A stretch of DNA of 64,000 bases, from assembly GCF_012849055.1 (NCBI RefSeq), contig NZ_CP051677.1, forward strand, positions 3,735,001-3,799,000, in the 5' to 3' direction. The DNA comes from Spirosoma rhododendri. Lineage in GTDB: Bacteria; Bacteroidota; Bacteroidia; Cytophagales; Spirosomataceae. Under the pieces are notes generated by a model, which was given only the letters and a program-made list of their open reading frames with translations, ran no database searches and was not told where the DNA came from. This document shows positions 25,250 through 33,800 of the stretch, one piece after another (within the stretch, counting starts at the first letter, position 1; each line of letters opens with the position of its first letter). Made by a program: the position numbers and the translations under genes.

Positions 25250-26338
25250 CTAATTCAGCTGGATCGCCTTCCCCGTTTTGGCCGATTGGCGGGCCGTGTC
25301 GAGAATTTCTACGACGATCAGGTTATTTTCCAATGACGTTAATTCGTCGGGTTTGGTTTCACCCCGCAGTAGTTGCGTCAGGTACGTAAATGGATTCGTC
25401 GCTGGTGCGTCTGACGCTGTTGCTTGTAGCTCGTGCTCAGCTTTTTCGCCTAGTAACCGCTCACGCATTCGGGTTGCGTCGATGGTAGTCACGTAGCCCG
25501 TTCGGCCATAAACGGCCATGTCCTTCCGGCTGAACGGCCAGTTCCACGACGCCTGAATAATCGTCTGCGCCTTCGGATAGGTCAGGATTATCGTGGCTTC
25601 GTCGTCGACTTTCGGATAGATGTCGGGCTTGATTTGCTGAGTAACGGCCATCACCGACGTGGGCCGCTGATTGTGCATAAGCCAGGTCGAGAGGTTAGCT
25701 CCGTAGCAGCCAAAGTCGAACAGGGCACCGGCTCCGTTGGCAACCGGATCTGTCAGCCATGCCAGAAACTCCGGGTCGACGTTGATTTCTTTGGGACCTT
25801 CGTGACCATCATGTACGACGATTTTTCGAATGTCGCCGATGGCTTTGTCTTTATCAGCAATGGCGTAAGCTTTGTGGTTGCTGCCGTACCAGGTTGTTTC
25901 GTAGTTGGTCAGCAACTGTACCTTGTGCTTCCGGGCCAGCGCAGCCATCGCTTTCGCGTCGGCATACGTCGTCGCCAGCGGTTTCTCGACCATAACGTGA
26001 ATCCCGGCCGGGGCGCACGCTTCGACCGTTTTGCGGTGATCGACAATCCGACCGTAATCGGTGACGGCTTCGGGCTTCGTCTTGGCAATCATCTCCGTCA
26101 CCGTCGGGTAGACCATGCTCATCGGGTAGCCGTATCGCTTGGCAAAGCGCTCGGCCAGTTCACGATTCGGCTCCGCTATACCTACTATCTCGATCTCATT
26201 CGATTTTCCAATCGTGTTCAGAATCTGGTGCACATGCGAATGCACCAACCCGGCCACACCCACCCGTAACGGCTTCTTCTGCGCGAAACTTTGGGTTAGC
26301 GTGAGTAGCAGGATGATAAGTGTCGAGTACAAGCGCAT
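25250..26338 (-). CDS. Secreted Gfo/Idh/MocA family oxidoreductase
   Basis: A 362-residue NAD(P)-dependent sugar dehydrogenase-like protein with an N-terminal signal peptide (MRLYSTLIILLLTLTQSFAQ), then the Rossmann fold LRVGVAGLVHSHVHQIL and EIVGIAEPNRELAERF, and the conserved MVEKPLATTY (the E-K-P motif). Exported members of this family are common in Bacteroidota and act on sugars or sugar acids with tightly held cofactor. The start at 26338 is chosen because it places the signal peptide first; the longer frame to 26371 overlaps the PIN gene. No link to sulfur metabolism is evident. Confidence 0.88.
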   Translation of the reverse strand: MRLYSTLIILLLTLTQSFAQKKPLRVGVAGLVHSHVHQILNTIGKSNEIEIVGIAEPNRELAERFAKRYGYPMSMVYPTVTEMIAKTKPEAVTDYGRIVDHRKTVEACAPAGIHVMVEKPLATTYADAKAMAALARKHKVQLLTNYETTWYGSNHKAYAIADKDKAIGDIRKIVVHDGHEGPKEINVDPEFLAWLTDPVANGAGALFDFGCYGANLSTWLMHNQRPTSVMAVTQQIKPDIYPKVDDEATIILTYPKAQTIIQASWNWPFSRKDMAVYGRTGYVTTIDATRMRERLLGEKAEHELQATASDAPATNPFTYLTQLLRGETKPDELTSLENNLIVVEILDTARQSAKTGKAIQLN

Positions 26339-26339
26339 A

Positions 26340-26810
26340 TTATTCACCGGCTTCTCTAATTGCTTCTGCAATTACGTTATCACTCACCCGAAAATTGGTC
26401 TGCTGGACTTTTGCCAGTATTGGAGTAGCTTGAGTCAAAATGCCTTTTTGCTTTGCCCGGACAATAACGCCGATGGTGCCAGTCACGCGCAGTCCCATTC
26501 TGATGCCAGCTTTACGAGCTTTCAAATCGTCAATGATAACTGTGTAATGACGAAGCTCCCACGCTAAACTAAGTGCGGTTGCTTCGCCCAAATCCAACGT
26601 TTCCAGCAGGACCTGTTGCATATTTCTATCCGAAGGCGACCTTATTTCGATCCATTCCGGCAAGGGTATCCCATATTCCGTAGCTACCTCCGGCGTAATG
26701 AGTATGCGGTCGTAGCAACGACGCAACAAGTCTAACTCATCTATATTGGTTAGCAACACGAGGCAACTGGTATCAGAAATAACCAGATTATCAGGCGTTG
26801 CGGATATCAT
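26340..26810 (-). CDS. DUF3368 PIN-like toxin
   Basis: The 156-residue protein of the DUF3368 group of PIN nucleases starts with LVISDTSCLVLLTNI (first acidic residue Asp13 region) and has LDLGEATALSLAW (second acidic site) and VIIDDLKARK (third acidic site), the usual metal-binding carboxylate set. It is predicted to cleave RNA. Its start overlaps the 3' end of the UPF0175 gene by 20 bp, which is the standard antitoxin-then-toxin arrangement. The pair lies between metZ and the oxidoreductase in the sulfur region. Confidence 0.88.
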   Translation of the reverse strand: MISATPDNLVISDTSCLVLLTNIDELDLLRRCYDRILITPEVATEYGIPLPEWIEIRSPSDRNMQQVLLETLDLGEATALSLAWELRHYTVIIDDLKARKAGIRMGLRVTGTIGVIVRAKQKGILTQATPILAKVQQTNFRVSDNVIAEAIREAGE

Positions 26811-27018
26811 GGTGCAAATCGTCTAATGACTGACTGAAAAGAGAAAATCCAAATCGCCCCATAACTTCCATGAATGAACGTTTACTGATACCTACAATGT
26901 CAGCAGCTTGACCCATTGTCACTTTACCCTTTTCGTAAAGCTGCCCGGCAAGAAGCATCTTAGCTTCAAACTCCTCGATGTCGAGATTGTCCGGTAAATT
27001 GATGGTCAGGGTTTTCAT
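26791..27018 (-). CDS. UPF0175 antitoxin
   Basis: A 75-residue UPF0175 protein: MKTLTINLPDNLDIEEFE, then KMLLAGQLYEKGKVTMGQAADIVGISKRSFMEVM, a helix-turn-helix (about residues 30-56), and an acidic C-terminus. It is predicted to neutralise the overlapping PIN protein and to repress its own promoter. Only 14 bp separate its ATG from the metZ stop, so either a promoter lies within metZ or the module is read from metZ. Confidence 0.88.
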   Translation of the reverse strand: MKTLTINLPDNLDIEEFEAKMLLAGQLYEKGKVTMGQAADIVGISKRSFMEVMGRFGFSLFSQSLDDLHHDIRNA

Positions 27019-27032
27019 GGGCTTGGCGTTAA

Positions 27033-28277
27033 CTACGTTACGTTCTCCTTTACCACGTCGGCCGCTACTACGTCGGCCGATTTTTCGAGGGCCTGCGTGA
27101 AGTCGGCGATGAGGTCTTCGATGGCTTCCAGACCGACCGAAATCCGGATCAGGCCGGGGGTGATGCCAAGGGCGGCTTTTTCTTCCGGCTTCAGCTTGGC
27201 GTGGGTCGTCGTGTTGGGGTTGGTGACGATGGTGCGCGAATCGCCGAGATTCGAGGATAGCGTGGCTATCTCCAGCGAATCGAAGAACGATTTTACCCGG
27301 TCAAAACCGCCTTCCAGCTCAATCGTTACGATGGCACCGCCCGCGCTCATCTGCTGCTTCGCCAGTTCGTATTGGGGGTGCGACGGCAAAAACGGATACT
27401 TTACCACCGCTACGTCAGGATGGGCGTCGAGGGCTTCGGCCAGCGCCAGCGCGTTGCGGCAGTGGCGTTCCATGCGCAAATCCAGCGTTTCCAGGCTCTT
27501 CGACAGTACCCAGGCGTTGAACGGAGACAGCGACGGTCCCGTGTGCCGGGCGAAAAAACGAATCGGTTGAATCAACTCTTTCGACCCCACAACGATCCCG
27601 CCCAGTACGCGGCCCTGACCGTCCATGAACTTGGTTGCCGAGTGAACCGACAGGTCGGCACCGAGATCGATGGGCGTTTGCAGCAGGGGCGTAGCGAAAC
27701 AGTTGTCGACGTTCAGAATGAAGCCGTACTTCTCTTTTAGCCGCGCCAGCATCGCCAGATCGACCAGTTCAAGGCCGGGGTTCGACGGTGTTTCGAGGTA
27801 AACCATCTTTGCGGCCGGCCGGTCCGCCGTTGCGGTTCCAGTAGCGGGGTTCGCTTTAATGGCTTCTTCCCACTCCGCTTCCGTCGCCGTTGCGTCGACG
27901 TAGGTATGCGTGATGCCCCACTTGCTCAGAATCTGCGTGATAATCTGATGGGCAGAACCAAACAGGGCACGGCAGGCTACGATGTGGTCGCCCGATTTCA
28001 GCAAAGCCGCCATGCTGGCAAACACAGCCGCCATCCCCGTACCCGTCGCGATACCGTCTTCCGCATTCTCCAGCATACACACCTTGTCGACAAACTCGGT
28101 GACGTTAGGATTTGAAAAGCGGCTATAGATGTTACCGTCTTCGGTTTCGTCGAACAGGGCTTTGCCTTGCTCGGCGCTTTCGAAGGCGAAACTCGATGTC
28201 AGGTACAGCGGCACCGAATGTTCGCGGTTGCCCGACTTCGGCGTTTGGATACGGATGGCTTTGGTTTGCTTTTTCAT
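27033..28277 (-). CDS. metZ: O-succinyl/acetylhomoserine sulfhydrylase (Cys/Met metabolism PLP enzyme)
   Basis: A 414-residue PLP enzyme of the trans-sulfuration family. It has the phosphate-binding SRFSNPNVTEF and TGTGMAAVFASM, the YLETPSNPGLELVD segment, and the Schiff-base lysine Lys216 in SVHSATKFMDGQG. In a sulfur-reduction region it most likely incorporates sulfide into an activated homoserine to form homocysteine; cystathionine gamma-synthase is the alternative. A loop at about residues 143-157 (NPATGTATADRPAA) is longer than in many homologues. It is followed closely by the toxin-antitoxin pair and preceded by a hairpin repeat and the TauE exporter. Confidence 0.88.
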   Translation of the reverse strand: MKKQTKAIRIQTPKSGNREHSVPLYLTSSFAFESAEQGKALFDETEDGNIYSRFSNPNVTEFVDKVCMLENAEDGIATGTGMAAVFASMAALLKSGDHIVACRALFGSAHQIITQILSKWGITHTYVDATATEAEWEEAIKANPATGTATADRPAAKMVYLETPSNPGLELVDLAMLARLKEKYGFILNVDNCFATPLLQTPIDLGADLSVHSATKFMDGQGRVLGGIVVGSKELIQPIRFFARHTGPSLSPFNAWVLSKSLETLDLRMERHCRNALALAEALDAHPDVAVVKYPFLPSHPQYELAKQQMSAGGAIVTIELEGGFDRVKSFFDSLEIATLSSNLGDSRTIVTNPNTTTHAKLKPEEKAALGITPGLIRISVGLEAIEDLIADFTQALEKSADVVAADVVKENVT

Positions 28278-28297
28278 GGTAATAGAACAGAACTGTG

Positions 28298-28390
28298 GAC
28301 AGGATTACAGCCAGGCCGCCGTCGCGGATTAACAGGATTTAGATCTTTTGCTTACGAAAAGTAGAATCCTGTCAATCCCATAATCCTGTC
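28298..28390. repeat. ACAGGATT-type hairpin
   Basis: Right arm 28365-28390 (AATCCTGTCAATCCCATAAT...) is complementary to GACAGGATTACAG at 28298-28310 plus GATTAACAGGATT at 28327-28339. The left arm is interrupted by a short GC-rich stretch (CCAGGCCGCCGTCGC). The element lies between tauE and metZ, and its end overlaps the TGA stop of tauE. Confidence 0.82.
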
Positions 28391-29450
28391 AAAAAAACAA
28401 AATAATCTTGCGCAAGCTGACGATGATAATGACGATACCGACCAGGATCATCATCGTTTTAACGGGTAGACGCTGGGCGAGGTGTGCGGCAATCGGCGCG
28501 GCAATCATACCGCCCAGAATCAGGCCCAAAATTACCATTCCGTAATTGTCCAAACCAGCGTACAGCGCGAAAACTACCGAACTGGCGAACGATACGAAGA
28601 ACTCAGCCAGGTTGACTGATCCAATCGTGTAGCGCGGGTGCCGACCGGCGGCAATCAGCGTCGAGTTGACAATCGGACCCCAGCCACCCCCGCCAATAGC
28701 GTCGACAAAGCCGCCGAACCAGGCCAGCAGCCCGATTTTGCGGACTGGCTTTTTCTCGGTTCGCTTTACCAGTGCTTTTTGCAGGATCAGTACGCCCAAG
28801 ATAGCGGTGTACACCGAGATGACGGGCGACAGGTATTTGGCAATGATTTCCATATCCGACAGCGCCGTGATCAGATAAGCGCCTAAAGCCGCGCCAATGA
28901 CGCCCGGAATCAGGACGGCTTTGAACAACCGACTGTTGACGTTGCCGAATTTGAGGTGCATGTAGCCCGACACGCCCGAGGTGAAAATCTCCGAACTGTG
29001 TACACTGGCCGTGGCAAATACCGGACTGATGCCCACGCTGGTCAGGAAGGTAGTAGCCGTAACGCCGTAGGCCATGCCCAGTGCGCCGTCGATCATCTGC
29101 GCGACGAAGCCTGCCATCAGGTAATAAAAAATGTCGGGTGTAACCTTTACCGAACCGGCTAATACGGTGATCCGGTCGATGGTGAAATAGCTGAATAGCA
29201 GGTGCCCGACGATCATCAGGGCCAGCGACGCGAAGACGTAGATGGCAATCTCAGTACGGGTGCGGGGACGAAGCAGCAGGGAGTCGGTGGTCAGCGTAGC
29301 CGCGCCGGGAGCCATGACTTTAACCGTCGGAAACGTTGCCCGTAGTGCATTGGCCTGTTCGCTTGCCCGTGGGCCCTGTACCGTAATTGTCAAGCCATTC
29401 AGGTCGATGGAGGGAGCGTCGGATTTAATCAGCTCGTCCGATGGATTCAT
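28389..29450 (-). CDS. Sulfite exporter TauE/SafE family permease
   Basis: A 353-residue membrane protein with about eight helices and the duplicated TauE half-motifs (GFVAQMIDGALGMAYGV and GFVDAIGGGGWGPIV). It is predicted to move sulfite, sulfonate or another anion across the inner membrane. Its N-terminal 65 residues are soluble and resemble a small alpha/beta domain (LNGLTITVQGPRASEQANAL). It is the first gene of the sulfur region, preceded by a promoter and a hairpin with a short T tract in its leader. Its stop codon lies in a hairpin repeat. The sulfur role is from family and position. Confidence 0.88.
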   Translation of the reverse strand: MNPSDELIKSDAPSIDLNGLTITVQGPRASEQANALRATFPTVKVMAPGAATLTTDSLLLRPRTRTEIAIYVFASLALMIVGHLLFSYFTIDRITVLAGSVKVTPDIFYYLMAGFVAQMIDGALGMAYGVTATTFLTSVGISPVFATASVHSSEIFTSGVSGYMHLKFGNVNSRLFKAVLIPGVIGAALGAYLITALSDMEIIAKYLSPVISVYTAILGVLILQKALVKRTEKKPVRKIGLLAWFGGFVDAIGGGGWGPIVNSTLIAAGRHPRYTIGSVNLAEFFVSFASSVVFALYAGLDNYGMVILGLILGGMIAAPIAAHLAQRLPVKTMMILVGIVIIIVSLRKIILFF

Positions 29451-29492
29451 AGTTCTTAAATTCTATCGACTTAATAGGTTTTTATATCTATG

Positions 29493-29518
29493 AAAAGCGG
29501 CACGTTGGAGTGCCGCTT
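29493..29518 (-). terminator. Hairpin in the tauE leader (terminator or attenuator)
   Basis: A perfect 9-bp stem AAGCGGCAC (29495-29503) with GTGCCGCTT (29510-29518), loop GTTGGA, followed on the minus strand by TTTT. Because it lies downstream of the TACCTTTG box and upstream of the tauE ATG, it could attenuate tauE. It could equally end transcription from the GH35 gene. Confidence 0.65.
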
Positions 29519-29539
29519 GTTGAACAGGGTTGAGTGGGG

Positions 29540-29547
29540 CAAAGGTA
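29540..29547 (-). promoter_or_regulatory. TAnnTTTG box upstream of tauE
   Basis: TACCTTTG on the minus strand, 90 nt before the tauE ATG, with the hairpin at 29495-29518 between. No -33 TTTG at 19 bp. Confidence 0.45.
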
Positions 29548-29612
29548 CACAACTAACCGAAAAAGTACGCAGTTGATTCACGGCTTTGCCGAAAGCTACT
29601 GGTGGTCGGTGC

Positions 29613-31436
29613 CTATTCCAGTGTCCTGCTACCGCTGATGGGAGCCGCCATTGTCTGGTGCAGGTCGAACACGACGATCTCGTTTGCACCCTTTTTCAAC
29701 CAGGTGGCCGGGCAGTACAGCCGTTTCTGCGGTCCAATTTCCCAGTAACGCCCGAGGTTATGCCCGTTCACGTAAACAACGCCCTTTTTGTAGCCGCTCA
29801 GGTCGAAGTAGGTGTCGGCGACGGTATCGAGTGAAAACTGACCGGTAAAGAACTGGCCGGGCTGATCGGTGTTAGGCTGGCCGGGCTTTAACTGACTGAT
29901 GTACGAACGCTCGAAGGGGAGGGGGAACACCTGCCAGTTCATCAGCGTCATACTGCCCAGCGACACGCGGTCGGTGATACCCTTTCGGTCGATCATGTAC
30001 TGCGCGAAGTTGATGCGGCCCATGCCTTCGACCAGAATATCGAGCACCGGTTCGTTGTTAGCTGTCTTGGGCAGGTCGATGCTCCACTTGCCGCCGTCAC
30101 GGTAAACGGGACCAATGTATTTGCCGTCCAGATACACCAGCGCGTAATCGTGCGGCTCGGTGATGGTTAGTGTGCCGGGCGAGTAGCCGACGATCTTGGT
30201 GCGATACAAAATAAATCCGCTGTTCTGATCGAACATTTCCATCGGTTTCGGCTGCGCTACGGTGATGGGTTTTGGCAGGTTATCCCAGATAGTTGCGAAG
30301 GGGCGGAGCGTGATGGCGGGAACGTCCATCGCCGGAATGGGGTCAGGAATGGCGGGCAAGGTACCAACGTGCTGCCCGATCAGTTGGCGCAGGGCATGGT
30401 ATTTGGGTGTTGGCTGACCCTGTTCGTTAATCGGCGCGTCGTAGTCGTAACTGGTAACGTCGGCTTGGTACTCGGTAGGTTTGAAGCCATTAGCCCCGGC
30501 CGTAAACCCGAAGTTTGTACCGCCGTGGATGACATACAGGTTGAACGACTTCTTCGTGTCGAGCAGGAAGCGGACTTCCTTCAGCAGACCGGCGGTATCG
30601 GGTCGAGCCCATTTTTCGCCCCAGTGCGTGAGCCAGCCGGGGTAGGTTTCGCTGCTGAATACCGGCACACCCGGATTGACGCGGCCAGACCGGTCGAAGT
30701 CGGCCTGACTCGCACCGGGGTCAAGCCCCACGGCCACGCCCGGTAGCGAACCGGCGGTCAGGTTGGGCACGGCCGGTCCGTCGGCGGTGTAAAACGGGGT
30801 TTTGATACCGTTGTCGAGCCAGAGCTGATGGATGCGCTGCATGTAGTCGCGGTCGTTGGCGTAGCTGCCGTACTCATTTTCGACCTGTACCATCAGAATC
30901 GGCCCACCATTCGACACCTGCAACGGCTTAACTAATGTCGCCAGCTTTTTGATGTAGCGTTCGGCCGCAGCCATGTAGGTCGGGTCGAGGCAGCGGACTT
31001 TCAGATCGGCGGTTTTGAGCAGGTAAGGAGGCAGTCCGCCGAAGTCCCACTCGGCGCAGACGTACGGGCCGGGCCGCAGCAGCACCCACATACCCTCCTG
31101 TTGCACCAGCCGGATGAACTCGACGATATCGTGGTTATCGGTTTTGAAATCGAACACGCCCGGCTTCGATTCGTGGTAATTCCAGAACACATAAGCTGCG
31201 ATGGTATTGCAGCCCATCGCCTTCGCCATGCGGATGCGGTGCTGCCAGTAGGCGCGGGGAATGCGGGCGGGGTGCATCTCCCCGCTGATCAGTTGAAACG
31301 GCTTGCCGTCGAGCAGAAAGTCGGTTTTACCCAGCGCGAACATATGTTGACTGCGCTGCGCCTGAACGGGGTTGATTGATGAAAAAATGAGCAGTAAACC
31401 CGTAAAGAGCCGGGTAAGCGAACGAATTAATGTCAT
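29613..31436 (-). CDS. Glycoside hydrolase family 35 beta-galactosidase
   Basis: A 607-residue secreted enzyme with a signal peptide (about 1-26, ending PVQAQ) and the GH35 barrel. It has SGEMHPARIPRAYW near 51-64, VENEYGSY with the acid/base Glu188, and FSSETYPGW with the nucleophile Glu263. Beta-rich C-terminal domains follow (NGHNLGRYWEIGPQ). It hydrolyses terminal beta-galactosides in the periplasm or at the surface. The start at 31436 was chosen because a TAGCTTTG box lies just upstream; a longer frame to 31538 runs through that promoter. It is next to a GH76 gene on the same strand, forming a small glycan-degrading pair with no SusCD transporter nearby. Confidence 0.93.
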   Translation of the reverse strand: MTLIRSLTRLFTGLLLIFSSINPVQAQRSQHMFALGKTDFLLDGKPFQLISGEMHPARIPRAYWQHRIRMAKAMGCNTIAAYVFWNYHESKPGVFDFKTDNHDIVEFIRLVQQEGMWVLLRPGPYVCAEWDFGGLPPYLLKTADLKVRCLDPTYMAAAERYIKKLATLVKPLQVSNGGPILMVQVENEYGSYANDRDYMQRIHQLWLDNGIKTPFYTADGPAVPNLTAGSLPGVAVGLDPGASQADFDRSGRVNPGVPVFSSETYPGWLTHWGEKWARPDTAGLLKEVRFLLDTKKSFNLYVIHGGTNFGFTAGANGFKPTEYQADVTSYDYDAPINEQGQPTPKYHALRQLIGQHVGTLPAIPDPIPAMDVPAITLRPFATIWDNLPKPITVAQPKPMEMFDQNSGFILYRTKIVGYSPGTLTITEPHDYALVYLDGKYIGPVYRDGGKWSIDLPKTANNEPVLDILVEGMGRINFAQYMIDRKGITDRVSLGSMTLMNWQVFPLPFERSYISQLKPGQPNTDQPGQFFTGQFSLDTVADTYFDLSGYKKGVVYVNGHNLGRYWEIGPQKRLYCPATWLKKGANEIVVFDLHQTMAAPISGSRTLE

Positions 31437-31472
31437 GAACGGAGGAGGAAGCCGGAAGACATACGGCGATCG

Positions 31473-31480
31473 CAAAGCTA
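31473..31480 (-). promoter_or_regulatory. TAnnTTTG box for the GH35 gene
   Basis: TAGCTTTG on the minus strand, 36 nt before the ATG at 31436. It supports the shorter start. Confidence 0.5.
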
Positions 31481-31533
31481 CGCGCTCAGAACCAAAACCT
31501 GGCCTTGAATGCCCACTTACGCAGTTCTGATAT

Positions 31534-31559
31534 GTCATCCCGACGGCAGGAGGGATGAT
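31534..31559. repeat. Solitary TCATCCCGAC-type element
   Basis: The 22-base core TCATCCCGACGGCAGGAGGGAT (given here only as its first and last words TCATCCCGAC...GGAGGGAT) differs by one base from the arm of the hairpin at 57526-57615. By itself it folds into TCATCCC/GGGATGA with a 10-nt loop. It lies between the GH76 stop and the GH35 promoter and may end GH76 transcripts. Confidence 0.75.
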
Positions 31560-31585
31560 AAAAAATTAGGCTGTAATCCTCGTTG

Positions 31586-32725
31586 CTAGTCAATCCGGCT
31601 GCGATTCAGCAGGGCCATCGCTTCGAGTAGCATGGTGCCGCTGAGTTGGGTGGGTAGGTCGGTTTTGCCTTCGGCGGGTGGGCGTTGCCAGAACGTACCG
31701 AACGTCAGCTCGGGGCGGGTGGTGCCCTGTTGCCAGAGCGTTTGCGCGTTGCGTTGCAGGAAAACCACGTACCGGCTGCGTCGGGCGTTGTCGAGGGTGG
31801 GTTCTAGTACCAGTTGAGTGAGGTAGCGCACCAGTATCCCTTTGAACAGCCCGCCGTCGCCCTTGCCTTCGTCGCGCATCAGGCCGTCGGTCGTAAGAGT
31901 GGGGTCCGTGAGCGAGAGGTCGGCGGTTTTAACGGCGTCGGCCAGGTATGCCCGGTCTTTAGTGATTTTGTAGAGTTCGAGTGCTCCGCCAATCCAGACG
32001 CCCTGGCAATAGGTGAACTTCCAACGGGTATTCAGCTTGCCGTCATTGTCCTGATTGATACCATCGTAGACCAGCCCGGACGCCGGATCGACCAGCGTTT
32101 TCTTTTCCCAGTTGTAGATGCGGGTAGCCCAGGCGAGGTCGGCGGGGCGACGCAGCAGGCGGTGGAGCCGGGCCGCGAGGATGATTGCGGGGCCGTTGGC
32201 GGGCGTGTTTTTGTAGTACCGCTGCCCTTTCCGCCAGGCAATGCCCCCGCCCATCGTGTCGTTCCAGCCGGTTTTTATGTCCTCCCAAAGCGTCAGCGTG
32301 GCCATGAGCCATTTTTTGTCGTGCGTAGCTTCATAGACCCGCAGCATCGCCAGCGCGTTCCAGAGCATGTCGTCGTAATACTCGTTCAGAAAGGTGTTGC
32401 CGTTTTTGCGCCGAACCCCATCCATCCACTCGTTCATCAGGGTGACGTAGCGGGGGGAACGCGTCCGCAGATAAGCGTCGGTCAAGACGTCGAGCGCGTG
32501 GGCCTGTGGCCAGTAGTGAAAGGTCGTGTCGCCCAGATTGCCGTTGCGGTAGTAGTGCGCGTTGATATCGTAAAAACCTCGATTTAGCGTAGCCGAAGCA
32601 CTATCGGCAGCTTTGGCCCAGTTGATAGTCGATGCAGTTTGTGAGGGCTGTGTTGACTGACCAACCGCATCGATAGTAACGCAAATTGCCACGCACAGGA
32701 CAGGCAGTAGCCGGGTAATTGACAT
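31586..32725 (-). CDS. Glycoside hydrolase family 76 (alpha-1,6-mannanase-like)
   Basis: The 379-residue secreted protein has a signal peptide (about 1-22) and an (alpha/alpha)6 barrel. The catalytic Asp pair of GH76 is at 118-119 in EYYDDMLWNALA, and further family segments are GGGIAWRKGQRYYKNTPANGPAI (positions about 158-180) and FTYCQGVWIGGALELY. GH76 enzymes cut alpha-1,6-mannosidic links, as in fungal mannan. With the GH35 enzyme downstream it suggests scavenging of polysaccharides of plant or fungal origin. The substrate is inferred from the family only. Confidence 0.9.
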   Translation of the reverse strand: MSITRLLPVLCVAICVTIDAVGQSTQPSQTASTINWAKAADSASATLNRGFYDINAHYYRNGNLGDTTFHYWPQAHALDVLTDAYLRTRSPRYVTLMNEWMDGVRRKNGNTFLNEYYDDMLWNALAMLRVYEATHDKKWLMATLTLWEDIKTGWNDTMGGGIAWRKGQRYYKNTPANGPAIILAARLHRLLRRPADLAWATRIYNWEKKTLVDPASGLVYDGINQDNDGKLNTRWKFTYCQGVWIGGALELYKITKDRAYLADAVKTADLSLTDPTLTTDGLMRDEGKGDGGLFKGILVRYLTQLVLEPTLDNARRSRYVVFLQRNAQTLWQQGTTRPELTFGTFWQRPPAEGKTDLPTQLSGTMLLEAMALLNRSRID

Positions 32726-32847
32726 AAATGAGTCGTTGAGTTCGTGCGGAAAGAAGCGCAGACGACGACTCGTTTACTGAATTTGTCTGAGGTTTTATGG
32801 TGGTTGTCTAGATTCGCCGACGGAAAAGTTGACTAGCAGGTGTAGGG

Positions 32848-32927
32848 CTTTTTACCCCTAAATCCCCTGAAGGGGACTTTGCTAGCACATAGACAAAGTC
32901 CCCTTCAGGGGATTTAGGGGTAAAAAG
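32848..32927. repeat. Perfect CCCCTGAAGGGG-type hairpin
   Basis: Two 34-nt arms (32848-32881 and 32894-32927) are perfect reverse complements with a 12-nt loop. Each arm also contains the self-complementary CCCCTGAAGGGG. It lies between the GH76 start and the GDPD stop, 8 nt from the latter. Confidence 0.95.
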
Positions 32928-32935
32928 AACCAGCC

Positions 32936-33796
32936 TTATGGGCGTACGGCCTGCCAGATTTCCAGCGGCCGGTCGGTCGACATGATGTCGGCACCGTTGC
33001 GGGCGAACTGTTTGTAGACCTGATCGCCTTTGGCAGCGGCCTGTTTGTCGAGGTTACCGAGCGTGCCCAGAATGCAGGCAATGCCTTTTTGGTGCAGAAA
33101 CTGGTACAGTTCAGCGTCGGGTTCTTTCACGCCCACGAATGCAACCATGCGGTTGTCGGGAACGCCCAGATCGTGCAGGCGGTCGTACTCGGCGCGGTTG
33201 CGGATCGTTACTGAAATCATCAGGTTCGGATCAAGCTTGTTGACTTTAGCTGCGTCCTGCGCGTTGTAGGTAATCACGGCCACGTAGTCGCCCGCGCCCG
33301 TCCGGTGTACCATATCGACCACCTTGTCGAACGACACGTTACGTTTCACGTCGAGGGTGAACGTCACTTTGCCCTTGCCCCAGCGCAGCACCTGTTCGAG
33401 CGTCGGAATTTTGTAGGGCGTCACGTTGCCCATGTTGTCTTCGAGCCGAAACGGCGCCAGTTCGGCGTAGGTCCTGTCGATGAGTTTGCCGGTGCCGGTG
33501 GTAGTGCGGTCGAGGGTTTGGTCGTGCATCATCACCAGCACGCTGTCTTTGGTCAGGTCGATGTCGCACTCGATTATGACGGGCATTTGCTTCGCCAGAA
33601 AGGCAAACGATTCGATGCAGTTTTCGGGGTAACCTTTCAGGTCGCCACCGCCCCGGTGCGCCGAAATTTTGGGAGTCTGATTGGGGTGATAGCTAAAGAA
33701 GCCAGCCGATTTGCCCGCCGGAACGCGGGTATAAGTTTTGGGCGAACAGCCCGCCAGCGAAAGAACCAGCAGACCCGCAGCAATGCAGTTTTTCAT
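32936..33796 (-). CDS. Glycerophosphodiester phosphodiesterase (lipoprotein)
   Basis: A 286-residue GDPD-family TIM barrel anchored as a lipoprotein (LSLAGC, Cys17). The catalytic set is visible: His47-Arg48 in SAHRGGG, Glu58 in YPENCIESF, Glu77 and Asp79 in ECDID, and His91 in MMHDQTLDRTTTG. It splits glycerophosphodiesters into glycerol 3-phosphate and an alcohol in the periplasm. A TAGCTTTG box ends 4 nt upstream of the start codon, implying a leaderless transcript. A DUF2306 gene precedes it on the same strand. Confidence 0.93.
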   Translation of the reverse strand: MKNCIAAGLLVLSLAGCSPKTYTRVPAGKSAGFFSYHPNQTPKISAHRGGGDLKGYPENCIESFAFLAKQMPVIIECDIDLTKDSVLVMMHDQTLDRTTTGTGKLIDRTYAELAPFRLEDNMGNVTPYKIPTLEQVLRWGKGKVTFTLDVKRNVSFDKVVDMVHRTGAGDYVAVITYNAQDAAKVNKLDPNLMISVTIRNRAEYDRLHDLGVPDNRMVAFVGVKEPDAELYQFLHQKGIACILGTLGNLDKQAAAKGDQVYKQFARNGADIMSTDRPLEIWQAVRP

Positions 33797-33800
33797 TGGG

